Source of the DNA: Rotaria socialis
Lineage: Eukaryota > Rotifera > Eurotatoria > Philodinida > Philodinidae
Direction: 5' to 3'
DNA: 64,000 nucleotides
NCBI GenBank assembly: GCA_905331475.1
Contig: CAJNYU010004272.1
Coordinates: 1 to 64,000 of the forward strand
A model generated the notes under the pieces. It was given only the letters and a program-made list of their open reading frames with translations. It did no database searches and had not been told where the DNA came from. The number at the start of each line of letters is the position of its first letter. Within the stretch, counting starts at the first letter, position 1. A program made the position numbers and the translations under genes. This document shows, in pieces, positions 54,877 through 64,000 of this stretch.

Positions 54877-55825
54877 TTAAATTTCATTTTTTTGCATTAA
54901 ATAAAGACGAATTGGTCTCGAAAGAGTCAATTTAATCAAATCAAAATTTATAGTTGCATGATTGTCATTTCTAAGTTCTGTTTTACTATAGCATTGAATT
55001 AATTTATGACGTAATGTAAGTAGCATATCTTGATATGCTTGTTCACCATTTTGTTTTCTAAATGTTTGGCAAGCTGATGTCGCTTCGATAAAACCAAGAA
55101 AATGTTCAATTGTTGTTTCAATTTGACATTCGATTGTATATTGACATAATGTTGATTTATATGGGAAAATTGGTACAAGTGATTCATAATAATCATCAAT
55201 CAATCGTTGTTTTGCATTCCAATATGGAAATAACAAACCATGATGAAACTCATGATAAATAGAATCAGCGATTGGATTATCCAATGTGCCAAATGTATAA
55301 GTCCATATAGCTAATACACCTGTATGTGGTTTAAGTACGCGTTTTGCTTCTTCAAGAAATGTTTCTACATCAAGCCAATGTAATGCTGTTGCAGCTGTAA
55401 TTAAATCAATTGAATTTGATTGGAGAAATGATAAATCTTCACCAGTATTACATCGATATTCGACATTATCTTTTGATATTGCATGAGCCAATTGATCCGT
55501 ACTAACATCTATACCGATGATTCGTTCACAAAATCTTTTAAGAAATAAAAAAACATTTTTTTTGTTTATTTTTTATTAAAAATTTACTCAATTAAGATTA
55601 AGATATTTACGGACTAAGATCTACTGTTGCTTGACCACTTCCACATCCAATATCGAGTGAAAGTGGAATTTTTTCATTTTTCCTTTTACCATGAAAGTAG
55701 TAATCAGTGATATGTTCGAATAGTTCCTTTGGATAACTAGGTCTATGAAGGCGATACTTCGACGTGTGATCTTCACCGTCATATAGATGATGGCTCATAA
55801 CTGCTCTTTTTTCATCTAATCTCAC
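54877..55825 (-). CDS. Class I SAM-dependent methyltransferase
   Basis: Two exons, 55825-55611 and 55534-54877, spliced through a 76-bp intron; 290 residues. Motif I is LSLDIGCGSGQATVDL, the SAM-binding loop. Motif II-like IIGIDVSTDQL follows, then EDLSFLQSNSIDLITAATAL and HWLDVETFLEEAKRVLKPHT, the post-motif helices of the Methyltransf_11 family. The beginning (HTSKYRLHRPSYPKELFEHI) is typical of a eukaryotic group of putative methyltransferases related to trans-aconitate methyltransferase. The substrate is unknown. The start at 55825 is preferred, although MSHHLYDG nine codons later is also possible. Confidence 0.85.
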
Positions 55826-56969
55826 GATAAAAACGGCAGTAATTATGCTAGTTTTTTTGGTGCTTGTTATTTTCTTTTTCTCTTTCTTTCTTTCTTGTCA
55901 TTTGTTTTTCCTTCTCCTTATTGGTAGGAGACGAATAACCAATTATATTTTTAATATCAGATTTTAAGCTAGCTAATGATGCACGTTTAGTATAGGCATC
56001 GCACAATGGGTTTTATTGGAAGATTTTCATTCATACTAGAGCGCAATTTGAGGGCTTCATTCGATTTTCACTTCTCAAGTAGCCATTACACATGAACGCA
56101 TTGAAAATCAAAGAATTCAAGCAATGCTTGAGATCTAGACAGTATTAGATATATAGTAGGTAAAGACGTTTTTGATGATATAGGAGATTTCTAAACTATA
56201 TGAACCTTTGATGAGAGGCGCCTTGTTCACCTTTCTTGTCTGTCACACTTCAGGTGACTCCAATTGTCTGCCTACTTGGAAATTACATGCTAATATTTAT
56301 TCTATAATTATTAGCTCCTACGTCTCCAATATACTCTATATCACTACACAGTCTAATAATTATCCGTACCACTGTTGCCATCTTCCAGAGAACGGAAACA
56401 CGTAATCGTGGGTCCAAGTCAAGTGACACGCTGCTCGTGTCGCTTTCCTAGATCTACACCAGGAGATGTGTTCGCATCAAAATTTTTACATTTCCATTCA
56501 ATTGCCACATTTGTTCGAATTTCATGAATTCATGAACCTGAAATTAAAAGTTATAGCATGATTATAATCAGGATGCAGATGTAAGAGTCTGAATGTGGAT
56601 CACCGTACTATTGCAATTATCAGGAAAAACCCTGCCGGTGATCATTAATTTCGAGAGTGTTACTGATAGTTCTTTGAGATATAAAAACGTGTCGCTACAA
56701 GAAAGCTAACAGCATACAGCCGTTCTTGAAAAAATGCAAAAATAGTGATATGAGAATGATTATTTTTACTTCTTTTCATTCGTTAATCTCAAACTAAAGG
56801 ATCAGGAGATGAGACAAAGGAAAGAAAAAACGATGCGCTTCAATGAGTATCTATGATGATTAAACGAAAAAAAAAATATGCGCATATCCTTATTTTTGGT
56901 GGAAAAAACAAGCACGAGGTAAAAATTTTCGATTCAGAATTGTTTATTTAAGTAACACAGGTCAAAGCA
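55826..56969. other. Upstream region of complexin copy 1, duplicated at 63.0-63.4 kb
   Basis: The distal half (about 56600-56969) aligns by eye with 63060-63390. Both share a block around TCATTAATTTCGAGAGT and the end GTCAAAGCAATGT. The block is therefore part of a segmental duplication and may hold the promoter and 5' UTR. Confidence 0.6.
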
Positions 56970-57785
56970 ATGTATTCGTATGGTATGAAGACAACGATTG
57001 AAAATGATTTTGATAAATTTATAAAAGGTATGAAGAGTATTTATTACCTTTTAGTCATCACTGTGTTTCTCTCATTTCCTAGAGCTAACTTCCGATGAAA
57101 GTGTCGATGAAGAAAATAAAGATATAGGTATTTCTGTCGAAGATGTTCTTGTAAGTATAACAGATTTTCTTTTAAAAATGCTGTACGTTAGAATGTTTCA
57201 AATATTATTTCGTTACTACAAGGCTCACCAAAAGAAACAAAAAGCGCTGGAAAAAGAACGAAAATTAAGACAAGCTAAGGTGCAAAAACAACGTGAAGAA
57301 GCAAGACAGAAAATTCGTGATAAAGTGAGTAGTATAGATGTATCCAATATTGAAATCATATTCTAAGAAAGTTCCCGTACTCTATCTATTTTCATAGTAT
57401 AATATCAAGAAGACAGATGACCTCTCCACGCCAGCTCACAGTGACGCGACGACGTCATTGGATGAAAACAACGCAAGAGCAGCGCATCAAGTATCCAATG
57501 TAGAGAATCAGGGTAAATGACTCCGAAGAATGAGAAACTGCATACTGCTTTTTATAACAAAGTTGTTCATTGCACTCTTTTGTTTGCCATTCCCTGTGTC
57601 AGACAACAGACTAGTGCTCTATCTTGTCCAGCAGGTTAAAGTTACTTGCCATAATCTACGTGAATTTAAATGATCGTTTTTTATGCCTCTTTACTTTCTC
57701 TTGTTCTTTTGAATTAGGTTTTGATCTAGTGAAAAGCACGACGCGTGTATTTAATCATTTAAAGAAACAATTTGGATGGAAATGA
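56970..57785 (+). CDS. Complexin-like SNARE regulator, copy 1
   Basis: Five exons, 56970-57027, 57083-57150, 57223-57324, 57398-57512 and 57718-57785, adding to 136 residues. The middle has the charged central helix EKERKLRQAKVQKQREEARQ followed by KIRDKYNIKKTDD, matching the complexin core that binds the SNARE four-helix bundle (metazoan form ends IRxKYGLKKKEE). An acidic N-terminal part (SDESVDEENKDIG) and an amphipathic tail (TTRVFNHLKKQFGWK) also fit. Complexins clamp and promote synaptic vesicle fusion. There is no CAAX box. A close paralogue lies 6.4 kb downstream on the same strand. Confidence 0.8.
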
Positions 57786-59440
57786 CATTTTTTTGCTGGT
57801 TTTTTTAATAAGTGTGGTTTTTATTTCTCGCATCTTTTTTACGGTCAGTCTTTAACGAGTTCCTGTATTATTTTCTTGATTTTACTGACTCTTTTCGCTA
57901 TTCATTTGTGAACTGTAGAACCTCATATGTGGGTTTTTGGGAATTTATTTTTTCTATTTAAATCTATTAAATGTACAAGTACATGATAAATCTCATTGAT
58001 AATATTATGAGAGAGTATGAGAGCACTTTAATTCTAGCAGCCATTATCAGAATTTAGTTCCTGCTAAAGAACTCTTCAGACTGTGGGTGTGAGTGAACCG
58101 AAGCTCCATATTCACACTCTGATTTTCTGCTGTTTTCCATGCGTCGCGTCGAAATAGTTTAAAATCAAGGTATTCGAAAAGTCACTAAAGATCTTCGATG
58201 CGAGGCATGATGAGTTTCTTAATTTGTCGATACTTGTGAGACGAGATCCTTATGATTTTCTGTAGAGATACGGCGGATTCCTCAATCTTAACCGAGTGGA
58301 ATACTACTTCTATCTGTTGGATACTTTTCTGGTGGTTTCTGGAGGAAAAGACAGTGGAATGGATGTGCGTTCGAGTGATTTTATTTTTCTTTATACCCAC
58401 ACTCACACCCGTATATCCGAGAAATCTTCTGCTCAACTTTGATCAAGCACGGTCCTATTTAGCTAGACAGACTGACCTTCTCAGTTATTATACATCTATT
58501 CTCTTTTTTTTTCTCTCACATCTAATTATATATCTTTTAAGCAACGAGAAAAGTACTTGCGACCAAGTAAAATCCATTTCGTCTATGCCTGTATTTTTCT
58601 GTTTCTGTTATTATTCACATATTTCTGCTTTCACTGTTTAACATGCTCATGTAATCCTTGAATGATTTCTTTGAAGAGTAAATACATTAAAAAAAAGATA
58701 AGACACGATAGTGAGAAATCATATAGTACATGATTATTCTCGTGAAATCGACAATGTTTTGTGTACTGTTTTGTTTTTGTTATCTTTCAATTAAAAAAAG
58801 ATGAAAATGCACATTGGACTGCCGTTTCTTATATCAATAGATTAAAAATAAGAGACGCATAAAGTATTCTTTCATTTTTCTGCTAACGTAAGTAGAAAAC
58901 TATTGTAAATATAAAACACGTAAATTTTTCTTCTTCATATTGAACTGATCATTATCAGAATGTGCTTAATATCTCTTAAAATAGCCATTTGGATAGGTTA
59001 AAAAATGTACGTATTGCTCTTTTTTTTTCTACTGCTTTCATCAATACAGAAATATATATGCAACGAAGAGATTGATGACTCCTCTATAAAGAGAAGAATA
59101 ACGAAAACAGAAAAGTATATAAGCAGGTGAACCTTTCATCCATATATTCATTTCTTTTATATATAAAGTTACAGTTAGATTCTTCATTTACCTTTGTTAT
59201 TAAATCAAATATTACAAGCATAATATCAACTATTGAGCATGAAGCAAATATACAACTGCAGGCTCAACTGTGTCTCATACAGCTGTTGCTGATAATATTG
59301 CTGCCAAATCAATGGTTAGCACTGAAACACAATGAAAAGTTAACATGGAGAATACAAAAAGAATAGCTGTTTTAATGAGCAAACTTGGCAAGACTATTTA
59401 ATATCATTTTTCTCGTTCAATCATTTTCATTTTTTTAAGA
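57786..59440. other. Intergenic, no complete gene
   Basis: Holds two weak G-arm/C-arm pairs (58081-58122 and 58352-58410). A possible upstream exon of the coiled-coil relic lies at about 59250-59335 (TVSHTAVADNIAAKSMVST). AT-rich elsewhere. Confidence 0.35.
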
Positions 59441-60023
59441 TGCAACTCATCAACCAATTGACGAATATTCTCGTATTGAGCAAATTTCTGGAGAAGTTGC
59501 AGCAGCTAACAGTCGAATTGTTGCTGATACTCAAGGTGACCAAGCAATTCTTGTAACTGATGCAAATACTCGATCGGCTGCTATTGAAGAAAAACATAAA
59601 CTTAAAATAAAGCAGTTTGCTGAAGAATTTGATGTAGTTAAAGCATAAAATTTAGCAATACTTGAAAAAGATTTAAATTTACGTCAAGAAATGATCCTTG
59701 AACCAGCTAAAAGACGTATTGATGATTTAAATGAAAAAGCAAATCGTTTGAAATTAGATGTTTTACGTGAAGCTCAAGCGCAAAATAATGCAAAAATTAA
59801 ATCTATTACTGAACAAGCCGTTATGTAAGCTATTTATAGAAACAAAAAGTATTTTACAGAAGAATGTTTGAAAATTCTTTTTAGTTTGAGTGCTGAAGAT
59901 GCTAATCGTCTATTAACATCAACATCCACAATAGTGATTACAACTAATGCTAAAACTACTAGTATAACTCAGGTTGCTGGTACAACAGCTGTTGTAGATA
60001 ACTTATTCCCTAGACTGACATGA
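59441..60023 (+). pseudogene. Ala/Glu-rich coiled-coil protein, interrupted
   Basis: A block opening after a TTTAAG acceptor encodes EYSRIEQISGEVAAANSRIV, then EEKHKLKIKQFAEEFDVVKA, an in-frame TAA near 59646, and continues NLAILEKDLNLRQEM ... LKLDVLREAQAQNNAKIKSI. A small intron leads to LSAEDANRLLTSTSTIVITT ending in TGA at 60021. Heptad-like alternation suggests coiled coil. I cannot name the family. The TAA replaces one codon only, so it may be a recent nonsense change. Confidence 0.5.
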
Positions 60024-60212
60024 TAGGGTCTAGAAACTGTAACTCACCTTTGTCTGTCTGTCTGTAATCGTGGCAAAAAAAGACCATTTCCATGGACACA
60101 AAGTATATGTACCCATAAACGGATCTGAAGGAACATAGAACTATTTTTACAAGTAAATTTATGAAAAATGAAAATCAATTAAGTATTTGAATCCTGCCCT
60201 CATATGGTTTGG

Positions 60213-62188
60213 TCACAAGTCAAAGAACATAGGCCTTCCACCGGATTTAGCTACAATTAAACAATTACACTTTTCATCAACAGCAGAAGCATCAGGATCC
60301 TAGCCGGTTAATGCCGATGCAGGAATTGTGTAGCTCGCTAGCATAGTGCCATTCGGTGTATAATGATTGATTTGAGGGTGATGGATAAGTAATTGCGAGT
60401 AATATATCAGGATTATTAGCGGTAGCTGAAGGGAAAAGCGTAATAAATGGACGGACAAGGTATGGTCATTCTTCTAATTATATGACCGCAATTTGTTTGT
60501 CATCATTAGTCAACTGGTAGAGATGCACGCACATCGAATATCAGATATATAAACAGCTCTTATCGTTTCTGACTTTGACATCATAAGGAAACTGCAATGG
60601 TGGCGTCATTTTATAGTTTTCTATGATGGTTGCATTCACCAATAATTTAATAACACGACTATTACCACTGTCAGCAACATACAAATTACCCTGTAAATCA
60701 ATGCTTATACCATTAGGACATCTTATTGCGGGATCTCTTGAATCATTATTGTTCAAGGTTGAAACAACTGGAAAACCGAAATGAGGTTTAGGATCAATAA
60801 TTTGTGTAACATTAGCCGACGAGTTCGTCATTGTCAGTTTCTTTATAATACTATAGGCTCCATTATTAGTTAAACTATTAACATAAATATCTCTACTACT
60901 AAGAACTGCCACTAAACTAGGTGAAGCCAATAACGGGTCACTACTAGAATAAACTTGCAATATTTTTGCTGTTGTAATGTCGAATAAGACTATTTGATTG
61001 TCTAGCGATTCCGATAAAAGTAAATTACCATCATCTGAAAACGTAAGGCCTTGTGGGCTATAAAGACTGTTCGTATATGTACGTATCAAACTTCCGTTTG
61101 GCATTAAAACAACGATACAGTTAGTAGCCATGTCAGCAATAAAAATATTGAGATTAACACAAGGGGGAAACGGCAGACTTGAAGTAGAAAAGTACATCAA
61201 AGTACTTTACTTGAAGTAAGCTTAAAGTAGCTTAAAGTAACTCAAAGTAGCTCAAAGTAGTCCAAAGTAGTCCAAAGTAGTCCAAAGTAGCTTGAAGTAA
61301 TTGCAAGTAACTTCAAGTGAATTTGAAGTTGAAAACTACTTCAAAGTACTCTACTTGAAGTAAGCGCAAAGTAGCGCAAAGTAGCCTAAAGTAGCGCAAA
61401 GTAGCGCAAAGTACTTGAAGTACAAAAGTCTGCCGTTTCCCCCTTGGATTAACATCAACTACCACCCCTGCTGGTCGGTATATGTTCGTGTCGATATAGG
61501 ATTGTAACTGTTTGCCGATTTGTGAATTAATAACAAATACTCTGTCAGTCGGTACTTCATTTTTATCAGCAACATACAATCTTTCTGCAGTTTTATCCAT
61601 AGTTAATGCTGTTGGTTGACCATTGCTATTTAAGATATACACAGCTGTATCATCAATGTCGATAGTTGCCACGTAAATATTACCATCAATAGGCGAAATA
61701 GTCAATGCTGCAGGCACATAGAAAGATAAAGATATATTTTTAATTAATTGATCATCAGTAGTCCTGTATTTATATATCAATGCAAACGAACGATTAGCAC
61801 CAGTTGTAACATATAGGTAGCCATCTACACCTACCTCTAGCTTGATTGGTGAATAGACTTTCGATTGGTCCATAGGTAAGCTAAATGTTGATATATAAAT
61901 TGCTTCATATGACAAATGTAATACTCGATTGAACGACATATTAGCAAAGAATATATGTTTATCGACTGATGATATAACAATATCAGTAGGGATCCAATAA
62001 GAAAGTAGACGCGATGGATAATGCATAGAAATAAGTGCATCTATATGAACTAAAGGGAAGAGTAAAACGATGGAACCAATAGTAATGAGAAAAATAAAGG
62101 CCACTTCATCGGAAGCAGTAGTTGAATGTTGATAAGCGGTAATATAAGCTACTTTTTTTATCTCGGTTAAACTAGAATAAATTATCAA
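60213..62188 (-). pseudogene. NHL-repeat protein gene split by a MITE
   Basis: The frame from 62188 has a membrane helix (VAFIFLITIGSIVLLFPLV) and propeller blades such as KLEVGVDGYLYVTTGANRS and ALTISPIDGNIYVATID, up to VVVDVN. The 287-bp element at 61160-61446 follows. Across it, the same frame resumes with LNIFIADMATNCIVVLMPNG and further blades including PNGISIDLQGNLYVADSGNS, a classic NHL signature. The C-terminus (60540-60213) has additional stops and frame changes before a final AKSGGRPMFFDL. NHL propellers mediate protein or RNA binding. The insertion and the broken end make this copy non-coding as a whole. Confidence 0.82.
61160..61446. mobile_element. 287-bp MITE with 21-bp perfect TIRs and GATTAACA target duplication
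   Basis: Inverted ends start CAAGGGGGAAACGGCAG (61160 on) and finish CTGCCGTTTCCCCCTTG (to 61446); 21 bp are perfectly matched. Flanks are identical GATTAACA (61152-61159 and 61447-61454). The interior is almost entirely 10-bp tandem repeats of the form AAGTAGCTYA and AAGTAGCGCA. The 8-bp duplication and the CAAGG terminus suit hAT. Excision with one target copy rejoins the NHL frame. Confidence 0.93.
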
Positions 62189-63390
62189 ATAAATAGTTTC
62201 ATAGAGGAGCGGATGTCAATAACGAAACAAAATGAAAAATCTTACTTTCTAAAATCCTAGTCATAATGACTCAAAGCCGATATTTACCGTCAGCTAAATT
62301 GAGGAAGAAAATATCAGTGTATTGCGCGTAGGCGTTAGTTTATAAATATAATATTAAGCCGAAGAGAAAAAATATACATCAAGACTGTTTTTCAAGATTA
62401 TATTATAAATGGGTTGTCTTCTGCTTACGCAACTAATTTCAGAAGGAAAAAGCAATTTTTCTTATAACTTAAATTGATCTGCTCTTACAACTTGAACAAC
62501 CCTGTGGAGCGATTCTAGAAGTCATAACATAAGGGGTTTCAACATGTTTGTTTGGAACAATATTAAATCTCACGAAAGTCAATTCCGATCTGAGAAAGAC
62601 TAGAGCATATCTGAGAATTATTGTAGTTATCTCCATGAATGAATGCCATCATTGATGACATTAAATTGTTGTACATCGTTATGCCATGCATATTCATCAG
62701 CTGAATCAAATTTTCGTCACTTTTATTCGAAAATATTAATACACAAAATGATAAGTATGAGAATCTTTCGAATTGTAGCTGAGAAATTTAACCAGGTGCA
62801 GTCTAATTGAGGGTGTGGGCACGAATTGAAAAGAACCATACCCACACCCTCAATCGATTTATTTTGCTTCATCAAATCAATTCACATAAACCAACACAGT
62901 TGAAAATTCGACCTATCCGCGTATGATTCATTTCTGAGATGAAAATTTGAGTTAATTGTCTGGATTATTTGTATAGAATTTTTGAATTTTAATTAGTAGA
63001 TTCTTTTCCTTGAGTGAATCATCTCTCAAAGTCTCGAGAGCAACATTCAATCTAGTTGCGCAATTATCAGAAAAAATCTGCAAGAAATCATTAATTTCGA
63101 GAGTATTACTGGCAGTGCTTCCAAAATATAAAAATTCGTCACCACAGGAAAAACTACCATCGCACAGTTATCCTTGAAAAATGGAAAGAAAGTGATTCAA
63201 TAAAGTGTCAAGAGGTGAAACAACTGAAAGAAAAAAGATTCGCCTGAATGAGTATGCATGATGAAAGAACGAAAAAAAAGCATGTGCCTTTTATTGTATT
63301 TCATTCTTTTTTTTTGGTGGAATAAAACAAACGCGAGGTAATCATTTTCGATTCAGAATTATGTGTATGCAAGTAACGTAAGTCAAAGCA
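62189..63390. other. Intergenic; distal part duplicated from 56.6-57.0 kb
   Basis: Contains the perfect hairpin at 62806-62854. From about 63060 the sequence parallels the upstream region of complexin copy 1. Confidence 0.55.
62806..62854. repeat. Perfect 14-bp inverted repeat with TGTGGG motif
   Basis: ATTGAGGGTGTGGG (62806-62819) and CCCACACCCTCAAT (62841-62854) form a perfect 14-bp stem with a 21-nt loop. It is the cleanest member of the dispersed hairpin family. Confidence 0.85.
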
Positions 63391-64000
63391 ATGTCTTCGT
63401 ATGTTATAAAAACAACGATTGGAAATGAAGTTGATAAATTTATAAAAGGTATGAAGGGTATTCATTAATCTGTAGTCATCACTATGTTTCTGTCATTTCT
63501 TAGAGCTGACTGGCGATGAAAGTGCCGATGAAGAAACAGAAGATATTGGCATTTCTGCTGAAGATGCACTTGTAAATGAAACAGATTTTTCTTTTAAAAT
63601 ATCTGAACTTGAGAATGTGTCAAATCTTATTCCGTTACTACTAGGCTGCCCAAAAGAGACAAGCAGCTATGGAAAAAGAGCGCCAAATAAGACAAGCTAA
63701 GGTGGAAAAAGAACGTGAAGAAGTAAGACAAAAAATTCGTGATAAAGTGAGTACTGTAAAAGTATCAGAGATTGAATTCCTCTTCTAACAAAGTTTTCGT
63801 TTGCTGTCTATTTTCATAGTATAATATCAAAAAGAAAGATGACCTCTCTAGTCCAACTCACAGTAAAACGACGAAGATCACAACATCGAATGAAAACCAA
63901 GCAAGTGAAGTGCATCAAACATCAAGTGTAGAAAATCAGGGTAACTGCTTTCCGAGAATGACAGGGTGAACACTCATCTTTATTTTCTCTTCTTTGTTTT
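63391..64000 (+). CDS. Complexin-like SNARE regulator, copy 2 (runs off window)
   Basis: Exons 63391-63448, 63504-63571, 63645-63746 and 63820-63940 correspond one-to-one to copy 1, with identical phases and the first three exons identical in length. Exon 4 is 6 nt longer. The helix EKERQIRQAKVEKEREEVRQ and IRDKYNIKKKDD are conserved. The N-terminal acidic segment (GDESADEETEDIGISAEDAL) is similar. The last exon must lie beyond the window. The open frame, preserved splice sites and mostly conservative differences suggest it is functional. Confidence 0.78.

Overview
The window looks like nuclear DNA of a small invertebrate, most likely a bdelloid rotifer. It is AT-rich. Its genes have many very short GT-AG introns, mostly 45-75 bp and some with a clear CTAAC branch site. 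Animal genes (sorting nexin, TOM1, complexin, ependymin-like, Ly6, peptide-type GPCRs) sit beside a fungal-looking LPMO. Short tracts of TGTGGG, the repeat described for bdelloid telomeres, are scattered throughout. The species assignment is inference; no rRNA or mitochondrial marker is present.

Layout. 0.3-3 kb: two secreted-protein genes on the minus strand. 3.6-4.5 kb: a broken GPCR. 7.4 kb: an Ly6-like gene. 8.1-26 kb: four multi-exon minus-strand genes, namely a trefoil/GH31 alpha-glucosidase (17 exons reconstructed), an SNX14-like sorting nexin, a TOM1-like VHS/GAT adaptor and a His/Gln-rich protein of unknown role. 27.6 kb: an intact single-exon GPCR. 30.6 kb: an AA11-like LPMO. 32.9-43.3 kb: a decaying giant gene encoding a GTPase domain, a very long helical region, a SecA-like DEVD ATPase and a VWA domain. 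It is split by a 1.34-kb transposon-like insertion. 43.8-57.8 kb: small plus-strand genes (Ly6, an unidentified broken gene, a B-box-like protein, a PPxY membrane protein, an ependymin-like gene, a PPT2-like thioesterase and complexin) with a minus-strand methyltransferase. 59.4-62.2 kb: a coiled-coil relic and an NHL-repeat gene disrupted by a 287-bp element. 63.4 kb to the end: a second complexin copy.

Functional themes are trafficking and lysosome/membrane biology (SNX14-like, TOM1-like, acid glucosidase-like, PPT2-like, complexins), surface or secreted proteins (Ly6, ependymin-like, GPI-type) and peptide signalling. Neighbouring genes do not form operons.

The strongest candidates for something undescribed are the eukaryotic GTPase-SecA-VWA giant protein, two insertions whose removal together with one 8-bp target copy restores the host reading frame, and a dispersed family of G-rich/C-rich hairpins built from telomere-like motifs.
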